A stretch of 41,996 nucleotides of DNA from contig CANJNG010000017.1 of assembly GCA_947475205.1 (NCBI GenBank), positions 1-41,996 on the forward strand, written 5' to 3'. This DNA comes from Bacteroidota bacterium. Lineage in GTDB: Bacteria; Bacteroidota; Bacteroidia; JAIBAJ01. Positions 1-8,848 of the stretch are shown in pieces. The notes under the pieces are model-generated. The model did no database searches. It had not been told where the DNA came from and worked only from the letters and a program-made list of their open reading frames with translations. Each line of letters starts with the position of its first letter. Positions within the stretch are counted from its first letter, which is position 1. Both the position numbers and the translations under genes were made by a program.

Positions 1-106
1 CGGTATCAGATTTAACCGTAATCTTGCTTCAGTAATAACAATAAATCTTGACAATAAAATTCTAAATTAACATCAGAATGTGTCAAGTTATTTTAGGAGG
101 GGTCAT

Positions 107-311
107 CTTGCAATGGTGTTTGTTGTTCTTGCAATGGCGTTTGTTGTTCTTGCAATGGCGTTTGTTGTTCTCGCAGCGGGGTTTGTTGTTCTTGCAATGG
201 CGTTTGTTGTTCTCGCAGCGGGGTTTGTTGTGCTCGCAGTGGGGTTTGTTGTTCTCGCAGCGGGGTTTGTTGTTCTCGCAGTGGGGTTTGTTGTTCTCGC
301 AGTGGGGTTTG
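107..311. repeat. 21-bp tandem repeat, about ten copies
   Basis: Nine full copies and one partial copy of a 21-base unit, running CTTGCAATGGCGTTTGTTGTT to CTCGCAGTGGGGTTTGTTGTT. Two variants (TTGCAATGGC and TCGCAG[C/T]GGGG) are interleaved, so the array grew by duplicating mixed blocks. Because 21 is a multiple of 3, several frames stay open. On the plus strand they give a hydrophobic AFVVLA-type or a LLFSQRG-type peptide. On the minus strand they give an NNKPHCE heptapeptide within a possible 118-residue frame (439 to 83). None has a recognisable domain or a clear start signal, so I do not call a gene. The remaining bases of 1-519 show nothing else apart from the promoter near 462. Confidence 0.9.
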
Positions 312-461
312 CGATTTAATTGATATTGGCTATTTGATTGACATTTATCAGTTTGAGGGGGTAAGTGGCTGTTGCTCGAGGTATAGTGGGAATAACTGTA
401 GTTGCAAAATAGTGTTTTTAATTTGTCATACACTTCCATTATGAAGTTATGCTCAAATCTT

Positions 462-469
462 TACTTTTG
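462..469 (+). promoter_or_regulatory. candidate -7 promoter element for the GH1 gene
   Basis: TACTTTTG fits the Bacteroidota -7 consensus TAnnTTTG. Transcription would begin about five bases later, giving a leader of roughly 45 bases before the ATG at 520. No clear -33 TTG was found, so this rests on the -7 match and its position. Confidence 0.4.
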
Positions 470-519
470 GCCGCAATTGTAACAAAGCTCAAAAATCATA
501 ATCTCACCAAAACTTCTCC

Positions 520-1950
520 ATGAACCGTCGTGAACTCCTCCGCAGCCTTGGCCTGAGTGCCGGGGCATTAGCTTTAGTACCAAACGATGTATTAGCTCAA
601 TTGGTTAAAACCCAAGCCATGCAAAAGTCGGCTTTCGGTAAAGATTTCCTGTGGGGAGTGGCTACAGCAGCCTATCAGATTGAAGGTGCACATAATATTG
701 ATGGGAAAGGACCTAATATTTGGGATAAATTCTCGCACACTAAGGGGAAAATCAAACATGCTCAAACCGGTGATGTGTCTTGCGATTTCTATCATAGCTA
801 TGCTGCTGATTTAGATATTCTGAAATCATTGAATATGGATGTGTTTCGGTTCAGCACATCGTGGAGCAGGATTTTACCCGAGGGAACAGGGCAGGTGAAT
901 CAGAAGGGGATTGACTTTTATCATCGGGTAATAGATAAATGCTTGGAAAATGGCATTCAACCCTGGCCTACTTTATACCATTGGGATTTGCCTCAAGCAC
1001 TGCAAGATAAAGGTGGGTGGATGAATCGGGATGTTATAAACTGGTTTACGGAATATAGCAATCTTCTGACTAAAACTTATGGCGACAAGGTTAAAAACTG
1101 GATGGTGCTCAACGAACCAATGGCCTTTTCGGGTTTAGGTTACTTGTTGGGATATCATGCTCCAGGCATAAGAGGGATAAAACATTTTGCAGCAGCAGCC
1201 CATCATACAGCAATGTGTCAAGCCGAGGGTGGCAGGATTATTCGCAGCAACGTTAAGGATGCAAACATTGGCACCACTTTTTCTTGCTCCTATATTATGC
1301 CATGGAAAAGTGAAGACCGCGACCATATTGCCGTAAAAAGATGGGATGCCTTCATCAATCGTTTTTATATAGAACCTGCTTTAGGGATGGGCTACCCATT
1401 AGCCGATTTACCTTTCTTAAAGAAGATTGAGAAATTTATTCAGCCGGGCGATATGGAGAAATTGAAATTTGATTTCGACTTTATTGGTGTTCAGAATTAC
1501 ACCCGCGAGGTGGCTAAATATATGTGGTATATTCCGTTTATGAAGGGTTTGGAAGTTCCGCCAAAGAAGCGTGGAGTTACCGAAGTGACTGAAATGAACT
1601 GGGAGGTTTACCCCGAAGGAATTTATGAAATCATTAAGCAGTTTGCTGCCTATAAAGGCGTAAAGAAAATTATTGTTACTGAGAATGGCTGTGCTTTCCC
1701 TGATTTTGTAATGAACGATAGCGTTCACGATACCAATAGAGTGAATTTTTACCAACGCTATTTGGAACAGGTATTACGTGCCAAAAATGATGGGGTGAAT
1801 CTTGGCGGCTATTTCAGTTGGACGCTGCTCGATAACTTTGAATGGAGCGAAGGTTACACACCTAGGTTTGGATTAGTGCATGTTGATTTTGAAACTCAAA
1901 AACGCACTATTAAGGATAGTGGGCTTTGGTTTAGAGAATTCTTGAAATAA
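520..1950 (+). CDS. GH1 family beta-glucosidase, probably exported
   Basis: Glycoside hydrolase family 1 enzyme of 476 residues, expected to release glucose or related sugars from beta-linked glycosides by the retaining mechanism. The family signatures are present in order: FLWGVATAAYQIEG near residue 43, TLYHWDLPQ near 150, the acid/base Glu199 in LNEP, the nucleophile Glu388 in VTENG, and a C-terminal FSWTLLDNFEWSEGY block. The N-terminus has a twin-arginine-like stretch (NRRELLR), a hydrophobic segment and an Ala-rich cleavage region ending near residue 26, suggesting Tat export, which is unusual but known for Bacteroidota glycosidases. It stands alone, with no SusC/SusD partner in the window. 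The start is the first ATG before the signal. Exact substrate is not visible from sequence. Confidence 0.95.
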   Translation: MNRRELLRSLGLSAGALALVPNDVLAQLVKTQAMQKSAFGKDFLWGVATAAYQIEGAHNIDGKGPNIWDKFSHTKGKIKHAQTGDVSCDFYHSYAADLDILKSLNMDVFRFSTSWSRILPEGTGQVNQKGIDFYHRVIDKCLENGIQPWPTLYHWDLPQALQDKGGWMNRDVINWFTEYSNLLTKTYGDKVKNWMVLNEPMAFSGLGYLLGYHAPGIRGIKHFAAAAHHTAMCQAEGGRIIRSNVKDANIGTTFSCSYIMPWKSEDRDHIAVKRWDAFINRFYIEPALGMGYPLADLPFLKKIEKFIQPGDMEKLKFDFDFIGVQNYTREVAKYMWYIPFMKGLEVPPKKRGVTEVTEMNWEVYPEGIYEIIKQFAAYKGVKKIIVTENGCAFPDFVMNDSVHDTNRVNFYQRYLEQVLRAKNDGVNLGGYFSWTLLDNFEWSEGYTPRFGLVHVDFETQKRTIKDSGLWFREFLK

Positions 1951-2011
1951 TTTAAACCCTAAGAACACTGAGTAAATACATACAGAGCTCACAGAATGAG
2001 TGTAGAATTAC

Positions 2012-2416
2012 CTACATACTCATTTCTAAAATCTTATCGAACTCTGCGGCGGTGAGACTCATTACCGATAGCCTTCCTTGACGGATTAATCCTATGTTGG
2101 CTAATTGCGGTTCTTTCTTCATGGCTTCGAGCGTTACGGGATTTTTAAGCGATTCTACGGGAGCTAAGTCCACAACTAACCAGTTTGGGTCGGTGGTGGT
2201 TGGGTCTTGGTATGATTCTTTCACCACCTTGGCAATACCAACTACACAAAGTCCTTCATTGGAATGATAGAACAGCACGAGGTCGCCTTCCTTCATTGCC
2301 CGCAGGTTATTCCGTGCTTGATAGTTTCGCACGCCATCCCAAAATGTTCGTCCATCTTTTAGTAGTTTTTCCCAAGGATATTTTATGGGTTCTGATTTTA
2401 CGAGCCAGTGGTTCAT
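2012..2416 (-). CDS. EVE domain-containing protein
   Basis: A 134-residue protein consisting of a single EVE domain, the PUA-like fold of the THYN1 and YTH-related families that bind modified bases. It begins MNHWLVKSEP and contains FWDGVRNYQARNNL, GDLVLFYHSN and a C-terminal RQGRLSVMSL motif, all typical of this family. The frame stays open upstream to 2596, but that extension overlaps the end of the prolyl oligopeptidase gene, has no family match and reads like intergenic sequence. I therefore chose the ATG at 2416. The gene lies 88 bases downstream of the peptidase on the same strand. The biological ligand in bacteria is not established; a 5-methylcytosine or other modified-base reader is the usual proposal. 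Confidence 0.9.
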   Translation of the reverse strand: MNHWLVKSEPIKYPWEKLLKDGRTFWDGVRNYQARNNLRAMKEGDLVLFYHSNEGLCVVGIAKVVKESYQDPTTTDPNWLVVDLAPVESLKNPVTLEAMKKEPQLANIGLIRQGRLSVMSLTAAEFDKILEMSM

Positions 2417-2504
2417 GTTAGAGTATTGAGATATGAGTATTGGGTAGTGAGATGTTGGGTATTTGTTCTCCCTCTTTTGGAGGAGATTGCGAGAGGGTAG
2501 ACTT

Positions 2505-4622
2505 TTATCTTTCTCCAACTTCCATGTTGTATAACATAAAGGAATAAATATCGGTGTCTTCGTCAATGGTTTTAGATAACGGACGACCTCCACCATGTCC
2601 TGCTTTTACATCTACACGAATGAGGGTAGGGGCTTTGCCTGTTTGATTTTCCTGTAAAGTGGCAGCAAACTTGAATGAATGTGCCGGAACTACTCTGTCA
2701 TCATGGTCGGCAGTGGTGATAAGGGTAGCAGGATAATTGGCGGGTTTAAGATTATGAAGAGGTGAGTACGTTTTGAGGGTTTGAAATTGTTCTTTGTTAT
2801 CAGAACTACCATATTCAACTGCCCAGCCCCAGCCAACAGTAAATTTGTGATAACGATACATATCTAATACTCCAACGCTTGGGAAACATACCTTAAATAA
2901 ATCGGGACGTTGCACCATGGTAGCTCCGACTAGAAGGCCGCCATTGCTTCTTCCGCTGATAGCCAATTTGTCGGGGTTGGTATATTGATTTTTAATTAAG
3001 TATTCGGCAGCCGAAATAAAATCATCAAAAACATTTTGCTTTTTTTCAAGCATCCCGCCTTTATGCCATGTTTCCCCATACTCACCACCTCCACGCAGGT
3101 TGGCCATGGCAAATATACCCCCACTTTCTAGAAGCACCATTCTGCTAGGGTTAAAATTAGGGGTAAGCGAGATATTAAATCCTCCATAAGCATATAACAT
3201 AGTAGCATTTTGACCATTTAACTCTAAACCTTTTTTATAGACCAGAAACATTGGAACTTGAGTCCCATCTTTGCTGGGATAAAATACCTGTTTGGTTTCA
3301 TAATCGTCGGGGTTGTATTTCAATTCAGGTTTAAGCCAAACTTCCGATTTGCCTGATGCAATATCGTATTTGTAAATGGTGGAAGGGGTGGTAAATGAAG
3401 TGAAACTGTAAAACAAAAACTTATCGTCTTTTTCACCGCTAAATCCGCTCACTGTGCCAAGCCCGGGCAATTCAATTTCCCTAACCAAGCTGCCTGTTCG
3501 ACTATATTGCTCTACTTTTGAAGTGGCGTCCTTTATATAAAAACAAAATAACTGACCTGCGGCAACACTAACACTTTGCAGCCTTTCCTTTCTTTCAGGA
3601 ACTATATCCTTCCAATTCGACACATCGGACTTATTGAAATCAATAAGGACTACTTTGTAATTCGGAGCATTGTAGTTGGTATGAACAATAAGGAAATCGC
3701 CATCATTATCCAAAACATCAAACTCAAAATCAAAACCTTTACAAATAGTTTTAAAATGAGGCTCCCCTGCTTTTTGACCATCGGCAAATCGCTGAGCCCG
3801 AATTTCATTCCCACTGGTGCCTTCGGATAAATTAAGAATTAAGAAGCTTTCGTCATCGGTTACCTGTGCTCCTAAATAACGCTTTGGATTTTCGGGGTCG
3901 GAATAGGTAAGCACATCTTTAGCTTGGGGTTCACCCATTTTATGATAGTATATTTTTTGTCCCGAGTTGGCTTTCGATAGTTCTTCGCCCTTTTTCGGAG
4001 CATCGAAAGCACTGTAATAAAATCCGTTTTTATACCACGCCGCTCCCGAAAACTTTATCCATTTCAGGCTATCGGCCATTAGCTTCTTGTTTTCTACATC
4101 CATTACATACATGGCTTGCCAATCGCTTCCGCTTTGGCTAACGGTGTAGGCCACTTTATCACGCTTGGTCGAAAATCCGGCTAAGGCCACGGCTGCTGTT
4201 CCGTCCTTACTCATTTTGTTTGGGTCGAGAAACACATTTGGTGCATCATCAAAACTTACAAGGTTATATATTATTGCTTGATTTTGCAATCCATCATTCT
4301 TCGTAAAGAAATATCGTTTGCCAGCTTTGTAAGGAGCTGATGTACGGGGAAAATTATACAATTCACCAATTCGTTTGCGAATGTTCTCCCGAAATGGGAT
4401 TTTGCTCAAGTAATCAAATGTGAGTTTATTTTCCTCTTCCACCCAAGCCTTAGTTTCTTTAGAGTTATCGTCTTCGAGCCAACGGTAGGGGTCAGTAACT
4501 TTTTCGCCAAAATAGTCATCGATTTGCTGGCCTTTTGCCGTTTTAGGATAGCTTACCGGGCTTTGTTGTGCTATTGAATAGGTGGCGAATAGTGAGGCAA
4601 ATACAAGAAAATGATGTTTCAT
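2505..4622 (-). CDS. prolyl oligopeptidase (S9A), exported
   Basis: Serine peptidase of family S9A, 705 residues, cleaving short peptides after proline. After a Sec-type signal peptide (hydrophobic residues 4-18, Ala-Gln cleavage) comes the N-terminal family block VTDPYRWLEDDNSKETKAW, then a beta-propeller, then the alpha/beta-hydrolase domain. The catalytic triad is visible: Ser559 in GRSNGG, Asp641 in DHDDRVVP and His676 in AGHGGG. Length and spacing match the family. The product is predicted to be periplasmic, where it would process peptides taken up as nutrients. The gene is transcribed away from the inverted repeat at 4657-4765, and TACTTTCG just upstream on the minus strand is a one-mismatch -7 element. 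Confidence 0.97.
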   Translation of the reverse strand: MKHHFLVFASLFATYSIAQQSPVSYPKTAKGQQIDDYFGEKVTDPYRWLEDDNSKETKAWVEEENKLTFDYLSKIPFRENIRKRIGELYNFPRTSAPYKAGKRYFFTKNDGLQNQAIIYNLVSFDDAPNVFLDPNKMSKDGTAAVALAGFSTKRDKVAYTVSQSGSDWQAMYVMDVENKKLMADSLKWIKFSGAAWYKNGFYYSAFDAPKKGEELSKANSGQKIYYHKMGEPQAKDVLTYSDPENPKRYLGAQVTDDESFLILNLSEGTSGNEIRAQRFADGQKAGEPHFKTICKGFDFEFDVLDNDGDFLIVHTNYNAPNYKVVLIDFNKSDVSNWKDIVPERKERLQSVSVAAGQLFCFYIKDATSKVEQYSRTGSLVREIELPGLGTVSGFSGEKDDKFLFYSFTSFTTPSTIYKYDIASGKSEVWLKPELKYNPDDYETKQVFYPSKDGTQVPMFLVYKKGLELNGQNATMLYAYGGFNISLTPNFNPSRMVLLESGGIFAMANLRGGGEYGETWHKGGMLEKKQNVFDDFISAAEYLIKNQYTNPDKLAISGRSNGGLLVGATMVQRPDLFKVCFPSVGVLDMYRYHKFTVGWGWAVEYGSSDNKEQFQTLKTYSPLHNLKPANYPATLITTADHDDRVVPAHSFKFAATLQENQTGKAPTLIRVDVKAGHGGGRPLSKTIDEDTDIYSFMLYNMEVGER

Positions 4623-4656
4623 TCAATAATTAAATTAGGGTGCGAAAGTATGATTT

Positions 4657-4765
4657 GTTGAGATACCTCCCTTTGGTCGGTATGACAGCATTTGCAGGTC
4701 TTTAAAGACCTACATAAGACTTTCAAGAGCAGATTGCCATGCCGACCGAAGGGAGACATCTCAAC
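4657..4765. repeat. imperfect inverted repeat around a perfect palindrome
   Basis: The arms 4657-4690 and 4735-4765 (GTTGAGATACCTCCCTTTGG and its diverged complement) can pair over about 31 bases with a few mismatches, several of them G-U wobbles in RNA. Between them lies a perfect 16-base palindrome, AGGTCTTTAAAGACCT (4696-4711). The structure sits between the divergently transcribed peptidase and the 4870 gene. It looks like a REP- or MITE-type dispersed element rather than a terminator. No coding sequence is seen here. Confidence 0.75.
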
Positions 4766-4837
4766 TTTATCCACAAATCGGAAATTTGTCGGACATTGGT
4801 GTATAATTTACTGCAATCCCTCCAAGCAGTTTCTCAA

Positions 4838-4845
4838 TACTTTTG
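4838..4845 (+). promoter_or_regulatory. candidate -7 promoter element for the 4870 gene
   Basis: TACTTTTG matches TAnnTTTG exactly. The expected start of transcription is near 4850, leaving a leader of about 20 bases before the ATG at 4870. Confidence 0.45.
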
Positions 4846-4869
4846 CTTTAATTTCCTATAATAGTCCTT

Positions 4870-5475
4870 ATGTATAATAAAGTTGCTATTTCCATTTTGG
4901 TTTTATGCCTGGCTATATCGAATGCCCAGAGCCAGCCTTTAGTTTCAAAATCTGTATTGAAATTTAATAGAGAACGGAAGAACATAGGAACTGCTTCGAT
5001 GTCGGTTCTGGGAGGATATGCACTTGGAAACATGGTTGCCTGCATCCCTAACGCCATAAACCTGAGCGGACGGGATAAGTATTTCAACGAAATGAATGTG
5101 TATTGGAACGTGGTAAACCTTGGCATTGCTATTGGCGGTTTGATTGGCAATGATCGGAAGGATTTTGAAAGCCTCGATTTGGCCACTACCTTAAAAGAGC
5201 AAAAGCAAACTTTGAAAATATACGGCATCAATGCCGGCCTTGATGTTGTTTATATTGGTTCGGGATTGGCTCTTATGAATTTTGCACACAGAGCTCCCAA
5301 AGCCGAAGATCGCCTGTATGCTTATGGCGAAAGTATTTTATTGCAAGGCGGTTTTCTGTTGCTATATGATTCAGCTATGCTCATTATTCATGCTGCACAT
5401 CTTAAGAAAGCTCAGAAACGGGAAGGGGGACTTTCGTTTTCGGAAAGGGGAATGGGTTTGAAGTATGAGTTTTAA
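4870..5475 (+). CDS. small exported or membrane protein of unknown function
   Basis: A 201-residue protein I cannot name. It starts with a clear signal peptide (hydrophobic residues 5-17, then SNAQSQP). The mature part alternates hydrophobic stretches (about residues 40-60, 78-98, 122-140 and 155-175) with polar loops, including FNEMNVYWNVVNLGIAIGG. The repeated pattern suggests either four membrane helices or a packed helical domain. Proteins with this general layout recur in Bacteroidota as uncharacterised families. It has its own -7 element and is separated by 139 bases from the HD-domain gene downstream. No catalytic motif is visible. Confidence 0.75.
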   Translation: MYNKVAISILVLCLAISNAQSQPLVSKSVLKFNRERKNIGTASMSVLGGYALGNMVACIPNAINLSGRDKYFNEMNVYWNVVNLGIAIGGLIGNDRKDFESLDLATTLKEQKQTLKIYGINAGLDVVYIGSGLALMNFAHRAPKAEDRLYAYGESILLQGGFLLLYDSAMLIIHAAHLKKAQKREGGLSFSERGMGLKYEF

Positions 5476-5586
5476 GAAAAACTTTAAGCGGGTGCACAAC
5501 AAATTTCCATTTTCAACAAAAACGCTAAGCGGAATTTAACAGGTTCCCTCTGACATGAGCGTTTGTAGAATTAAATAAAAAGTCTG

Positions 5587-5594
5587 CACCTTTG
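5587..5594 (+). promoter_or_regulatory. near-consensus -7 element for the HD-domain gene
   Basis: CACCTTTG differs from TAnnTTTG by one base and lies 20 bases before the ATG at 5615. Confidence 0.3.
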
Positions 5595-5614
5595 CAGCAT
5601 ACCATTGGCCAACC

Positions 5615-6136
5615 ATGCATTCCCCACTAATTAGAGACCTGCTGTCCGCACACAAGGATGACTTAGGAGCTGATTTTGAAAAATACCACAATCATGTCTG
5701 TCGTGTTTATAGCTATGCAGTTATGCTTCGTCAAGCCAATGAAGAAGAGCAAAACCAATTGGCTATTGCCGCTGCCTTTCATGATATTGGTATTTGGACT
5801 GCCAATACCTTTGATTACTTAGCACCGTCCATAAGATTAGCCGAAACCTACCTGATGCAAAACAATAAGTCCAATTGGAAGGCAACTGTCCGGGAAATTA
5901 TCGTTAATCATCATAAATTAAGACCTTACAAGGGCAACCCATTAGCGGAAAGTTTTCGGAAAGCCGATTTGATAGACCTGAGCCATGGTCTAATTTCATT
6001 CGGAATTTCCACGGAACAGCTTAAAACTATTGAAAAGCAATATCCTTCTTTAGGTTTCCGGACCTTCATTGCCAAAGAAATCCTTAAAAATTGTATGCTC
6101 CATCCTTTTAACCCGTTACCCATCGTGAAATGGTAG
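5615..6136 (+). CDS. HD domain-containing phosphohydrolase-like protein
   Basis: A 173-residue single-domain HD protein. The metal-binding set is visible: His27 in NHVCRVYSYA, His56-Asp57 in AFHDIGIW, His99-His100 in IVNHHK, and Asp118 in RKADLID. HD proteins are metal-dependent phosphohydrolases that act on nucleotides or other phosphate esters. The FHDIG(I/V) variant is common in small stand-alone family members whose substrates are unknown. It has no signal peptide and is probably cytoplasmic. Its neighbours are not functionally linked, so the substrate cannot be inferred. Confidence 0.85.
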   Translation: MHSPLIRDLLSAHKDDLGADFEKYHNHVCRVYSYAVMLRQANEEEQNQLAIAAAFHDIGIWTANTFDYLAPSIRLAETYLMQNNKSNWKATVREIIVNHHKLRPYKGNPLAESFRKADLIDLSHGLISFGISTEQLKTIEKQYPSLGFRTFIAKEILKNCMLHPFNPLPIVKW

Positions 6137-6261
6137 GTTAAAACCTTGGTTGTTCCCTTAAAAAATTATCCGACCCCTCATTTGAGGAATAAAATTTAAG
6201 CTATTTGCAATTTATCTGGCCACCAAAGGACTTTTTAGTATTTTTACCCATAATTATATTT

Positions 6262-8265
6262 ATGAATAAATTTTACAATTCGTTAACATTAGTTTCAATT
6301 TTAGCCATTTTGGGTCTGGCTTATAATTCTTTAGCTCAAGACCCGCAATTTGAACAGCGAAGATCCAATTATATTTCTTCTGCCATAGCTAATCCGGGTG
6401 GGGGGGAAATGGTGCTTCAATCCTACGCAGGGGTGCCTGTTAATTTGGCAATTCTTAATCAAACCCTAAACAATATCTCCACTGGTGTCACGGCCGATTT
6501 TGATATAATAGAACTTATACGAATTATGTGTCAAAGCCCAGGGCAATACGATACTTTAATATTACCGGTTTTAAACCAGATTCCGTTTTGGGTAAATGAC
6601 AACGACACGGTGCGAAATTATTGGTCGGAAAACCACATGATAATGTGGAGTGGTTCGGAATGGCTGCTTCACGAACGCTTTAATAGACCTGTTCCCCCAA
6701 CTCTTCGCGACCGCATAGTGCATTACCTGCACCTGAAAATTGATTATGGGTTTTATGAGTTCTTTTCCTCTGTGTATGGACCTTACTCCATGAGCGGAAT
6801 GATAAACTTGGCCGATTTTGCTCAAGATGTAGAAATAAAAGCTCTAGCTACGCAGGCCACTCAGAAAATTTTATCTGAATTTGTGATGCTTACCAATAGC
6901 AAAGGCACCTACTTTCCGGTGGCGGGCCGCAACTATTCCGGCAAATACGATAACCCCTACGGACAAAGCCACAATAACCTCATTTACTTGCTTACCGGCA
7001 AAGGCGAAGTGCCTGGAAGTCCTTCGCATGGTGGGCAATTTTTGGCTACCACAACCATCAATGTGGATAATATTGTGAATTCTTGGGTGCCAAATATTAA
7101 TATGGTGATGCACAATGGGCACTCAATAGCCGAAAGCTTTGCCTTAAACAGCACCATGACCGAAGTGGATAAAACTGTATTTCAATGGAGTTATGGGGGG
7201 TATTTTCACCCTGATGTAGTTTCCGAAACGGTGCAATTGCTCATTGATTCGAACCTATGGGATCAAGTGGACTTTGCCATATTACATCCTTTGCAGCCAA
7301 TTATTACTCCGGCTTCTGCACCTTCCATGGCCAATCAATTGTCCTACATATCAAAAAGTTCGGTGCTTTGCGATGCTAACATTGCTATTTTCAAACGCAA
7401 TGCGGTAACCCTTACTTCGGTAATTGATTTTTGGAAGGGAAAAGTAGGTTTTCAGCAACACCCCAATATGGCCAACGTGGGCACTACAGCTGTTTATTTG
7501 GGTTCAGGGCAACCTTTTATAGATTGGGGTGACCGTTCGGCTAACAGTGCGAACACGCATTTGCCTTATGTAAATCAGCATAGCAATGTATCGCTATTGA
7601 TGTATCGTCCAGAACCAACAGGGGCAGTTATAGGACCAAGTTATGCTTTTAAGGAGGTGGCATTGCACTTTGTAGATACTGCTTTTGATGAAATTGTGGA
7701 AAATGGCAACTGGATTTTAGGGCGTGAAGACCAAGGCTATGTGGCTGTGCGTAGGCATTGCGTTGGCGAAATAAATGGCGTTAGAGCTTGCCCTGCTGAT
7801 AGCGGACAAGCTTGGGTGGTTATGGTTGGCGATTCGAGCATGTATGGCAGTTTTGCTAATTTTAGCACAATTGTGGGTCAATCGCAATTCAGTACCAATT
7901 GGCATTATGATAGCCTTTCGGCAGGATGGGTTTACTATGCCAAAATAGTTGTGGATACCACCACTATAGAGTATGCGTGGGGCGATACGAATGCTTTTAC
8001 GGGTATTAATGCCTTAGCCATCAATGCACAGAACATTAAGGTATTCCCAAATCCGGCAAATGAATTTGTAAGCCTTGATTTAAGCCAGTTCCCCAATTCA
8101 ACAGTTAGGTTATTCAACACTTTTGGGCAGCAGGTATTTGAGGCAAAAGACATTAAAGAGTCAAATTACAAGATACTTACCTCTGATTTTAATGCAGGTA
8201 TTTATTTGCTAAAAGTTGAATCAGGTAATTCGCAAATAAGTCAAAAATTAATTTTAGCTAAATAA
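6262..8265 (+). CDS. large secreted protein with a type IX sorting domain
   Basis: A 667-residue exported protein from the ATG at 6262, which precedes a signal peptide (LTLVSILAILGLAYNSLAQ). An in-frame start at 6205 would put 19 unlikely residues ahead of the signal, so I rejected it. The C-terminal 80 residues are a type A T9SS sorting domain: VFPNPANEFVSLDL, a GQQVFEA turn, AGIYLLKVESG and a basic end. The main body includes NYWSENHMIMWSGSEWLL, a FHPDVVSETVQLL segment and DQGYVAVR. These recall helical-toroid plus beta-sandwich polysaccharide lyase or hydrolase architectures, but I cannot assign a family or an active site. It is probably surface-attached or released. Confidence 0.85.
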   Translation: MNKFYNSLTLVSILAILGLAYNSLAQDPQFEQRRSNYISSAIANPGGGEMVLQSYAGVPVNLAILNQTLNNISTGVTADFDIIELIRIMCQSPGQYDTLILPVLNQIPFWVNDNDTVRNYWSENHMIMWSGSEWLLHERFNRPVPPTLRDRIVHYLHLKIDYGFYEFFSSVYGPYSMSGMINLADFAQDVEIKALATQATQKILSEFVMLTNSKGTYFPVAGRNYSGKYDNPYGQSHNNLIYLLTGKGEVPGSPSHGGQFLATTTINVDNIVNSWVPNINMVMHNGHSIAESFALNSTMTEVDKTVFQWSYGGYFHPDVVSETVQLLIDSNLWDQVDFAILHPLQPIITPASAPSMANQLSYISKSSVLCDANIAIFKRNAVTLTSVIDFWKGKVGFQQHPNMANVGTTAVYLGSGQPFIDWGDRSANSANTHLPYVNQHSNVSLLMYRPEPTGAVIGPSYAFKEVALHFVDTAFDEIVENGNWILGREDQGYVAVRRHCVGEINGVRACPADSGQAWVVMVGDSSMYGSFANFSTIVGQSQFSTNWHYDSLSAGWVYYAKIVVDTTTIEYAWGDTNAFTGINALAINAQNIKVFPNPANEFVSLDLSQFPNSTVRLFNTFGQQVFEAKDIKESNYKILTSDFNAGIYLLKVESGNSQISQKLILAK

Positions 8266-8305
8266 AAGCGGAGTAGTATTGCTGGTTGGTTAGGTATGGA
8301 CTACT

Positions 8306-8668
8306 TTATTTATAGTAAGGATACACATCTCCTTTCGGTGGTTCGCATCCGGCGGCAACTTTCTTCCCGTTAAGGTAAAGTTTCTTCATCCAATATTTAT
8401 TGGCATCCTTGGCCCTAAGTTGCAGTTCGGAAATGTCTTTATAGGTGGAAGCGGCTTCGTTCATACAATCGGAATATAAATCAATTTGTCCTGTTTCATT
8501 GCCAAGGCCCCGCACTTTAGCTGAAAGGCGGTTTACTTTATTCTGCCCCCACTAATCCTTTTCATCCCATAAGCTATCGGGGCCGGCGGTCATTGGAAGC
8601 AGGTTTTCAAAATCGCTCCAAGCTTCAATGAAGGTTATCTCCCCTTGATTATTAAAATTAAATTCTTC
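8306..8668 (-). pseudogene. 3' remnant of a gene, interrupted by an in-frame stop
   Basis: The minus-strand frame reads EEFNFNNQGEITFIEAWSDF..., meets TAG at 8552-8554, then continues in the same frame as WGQNKVNRLSAKVRGLGNE to GDVYPYYK-stop at 8306. Protein-like sequence lies on both sides of the stop, which points to a nonsense mutation in a former gene. Upstream, a TAA at 8669-8671 and the inverted-repeat element at 8694-8806 replace the missing 5' part. The FNFNNQGEIT(F)IEA stretch resembles the end of NTF2/SnoaL-like domains that track a small ligand, but this is a weak impression. Confidence 0.65.
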
Positions 8669-8693
8669 TTAGATGGTGCAAGGAGTCCCTGCT

Positions 8694-8806
8694 GGAGGCT
8701 GTCCAAAAAGTCCCGAGTATGGTCGAAGTATTCGGGGAGGGGGCTAAGTGATTTTTCGTTTAACCGATTCTCAGCTGCTTTTTTGTGCCTTTTTGGACAA
8801 TCCCCT
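8694..8806. repeat. short element with TGTCCAAAAAG inverted ends
   Basis: The 11-base arms TGTCCAAAAAG (8700-8710) and CTTTTTGGACA (8789-8799) are perfect complements 78 bases apart, and the match extends imperfectly outwards to about 20 bases. The interior carries no gene. This is what a MITE or a collapsed insertion sequence looks like. It lies between the gene fragment and the end of the permease gene. No target-site duplication could be confirmed by eye. Confidence 0.5.
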
Positions 8807-8848
8807 TTGAGAAATCGGTCTTTGACCTATAAACGCCAGACATCCCCC

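Noticed and set aside
83-439. Minus-strand 118-residue frame with NNKPHCE repeats
   Set aside because: Its length comes from the 21-bp repeat, it has no domain or clear start signal, and the other strand is equally open. Kept only as part of the repeat.
2417-2596. N-terminal extension of the EVE-domain frame
   Set aside because: It overlaps the peptidase gene and the repeat-word gap, while the family start MNHWLVKSEP lies at 2416.
6205-6261. Earlier in-frame ATG for the T9SS protein
   Set aside because: It would bury the signal peptide behind 19 residues.
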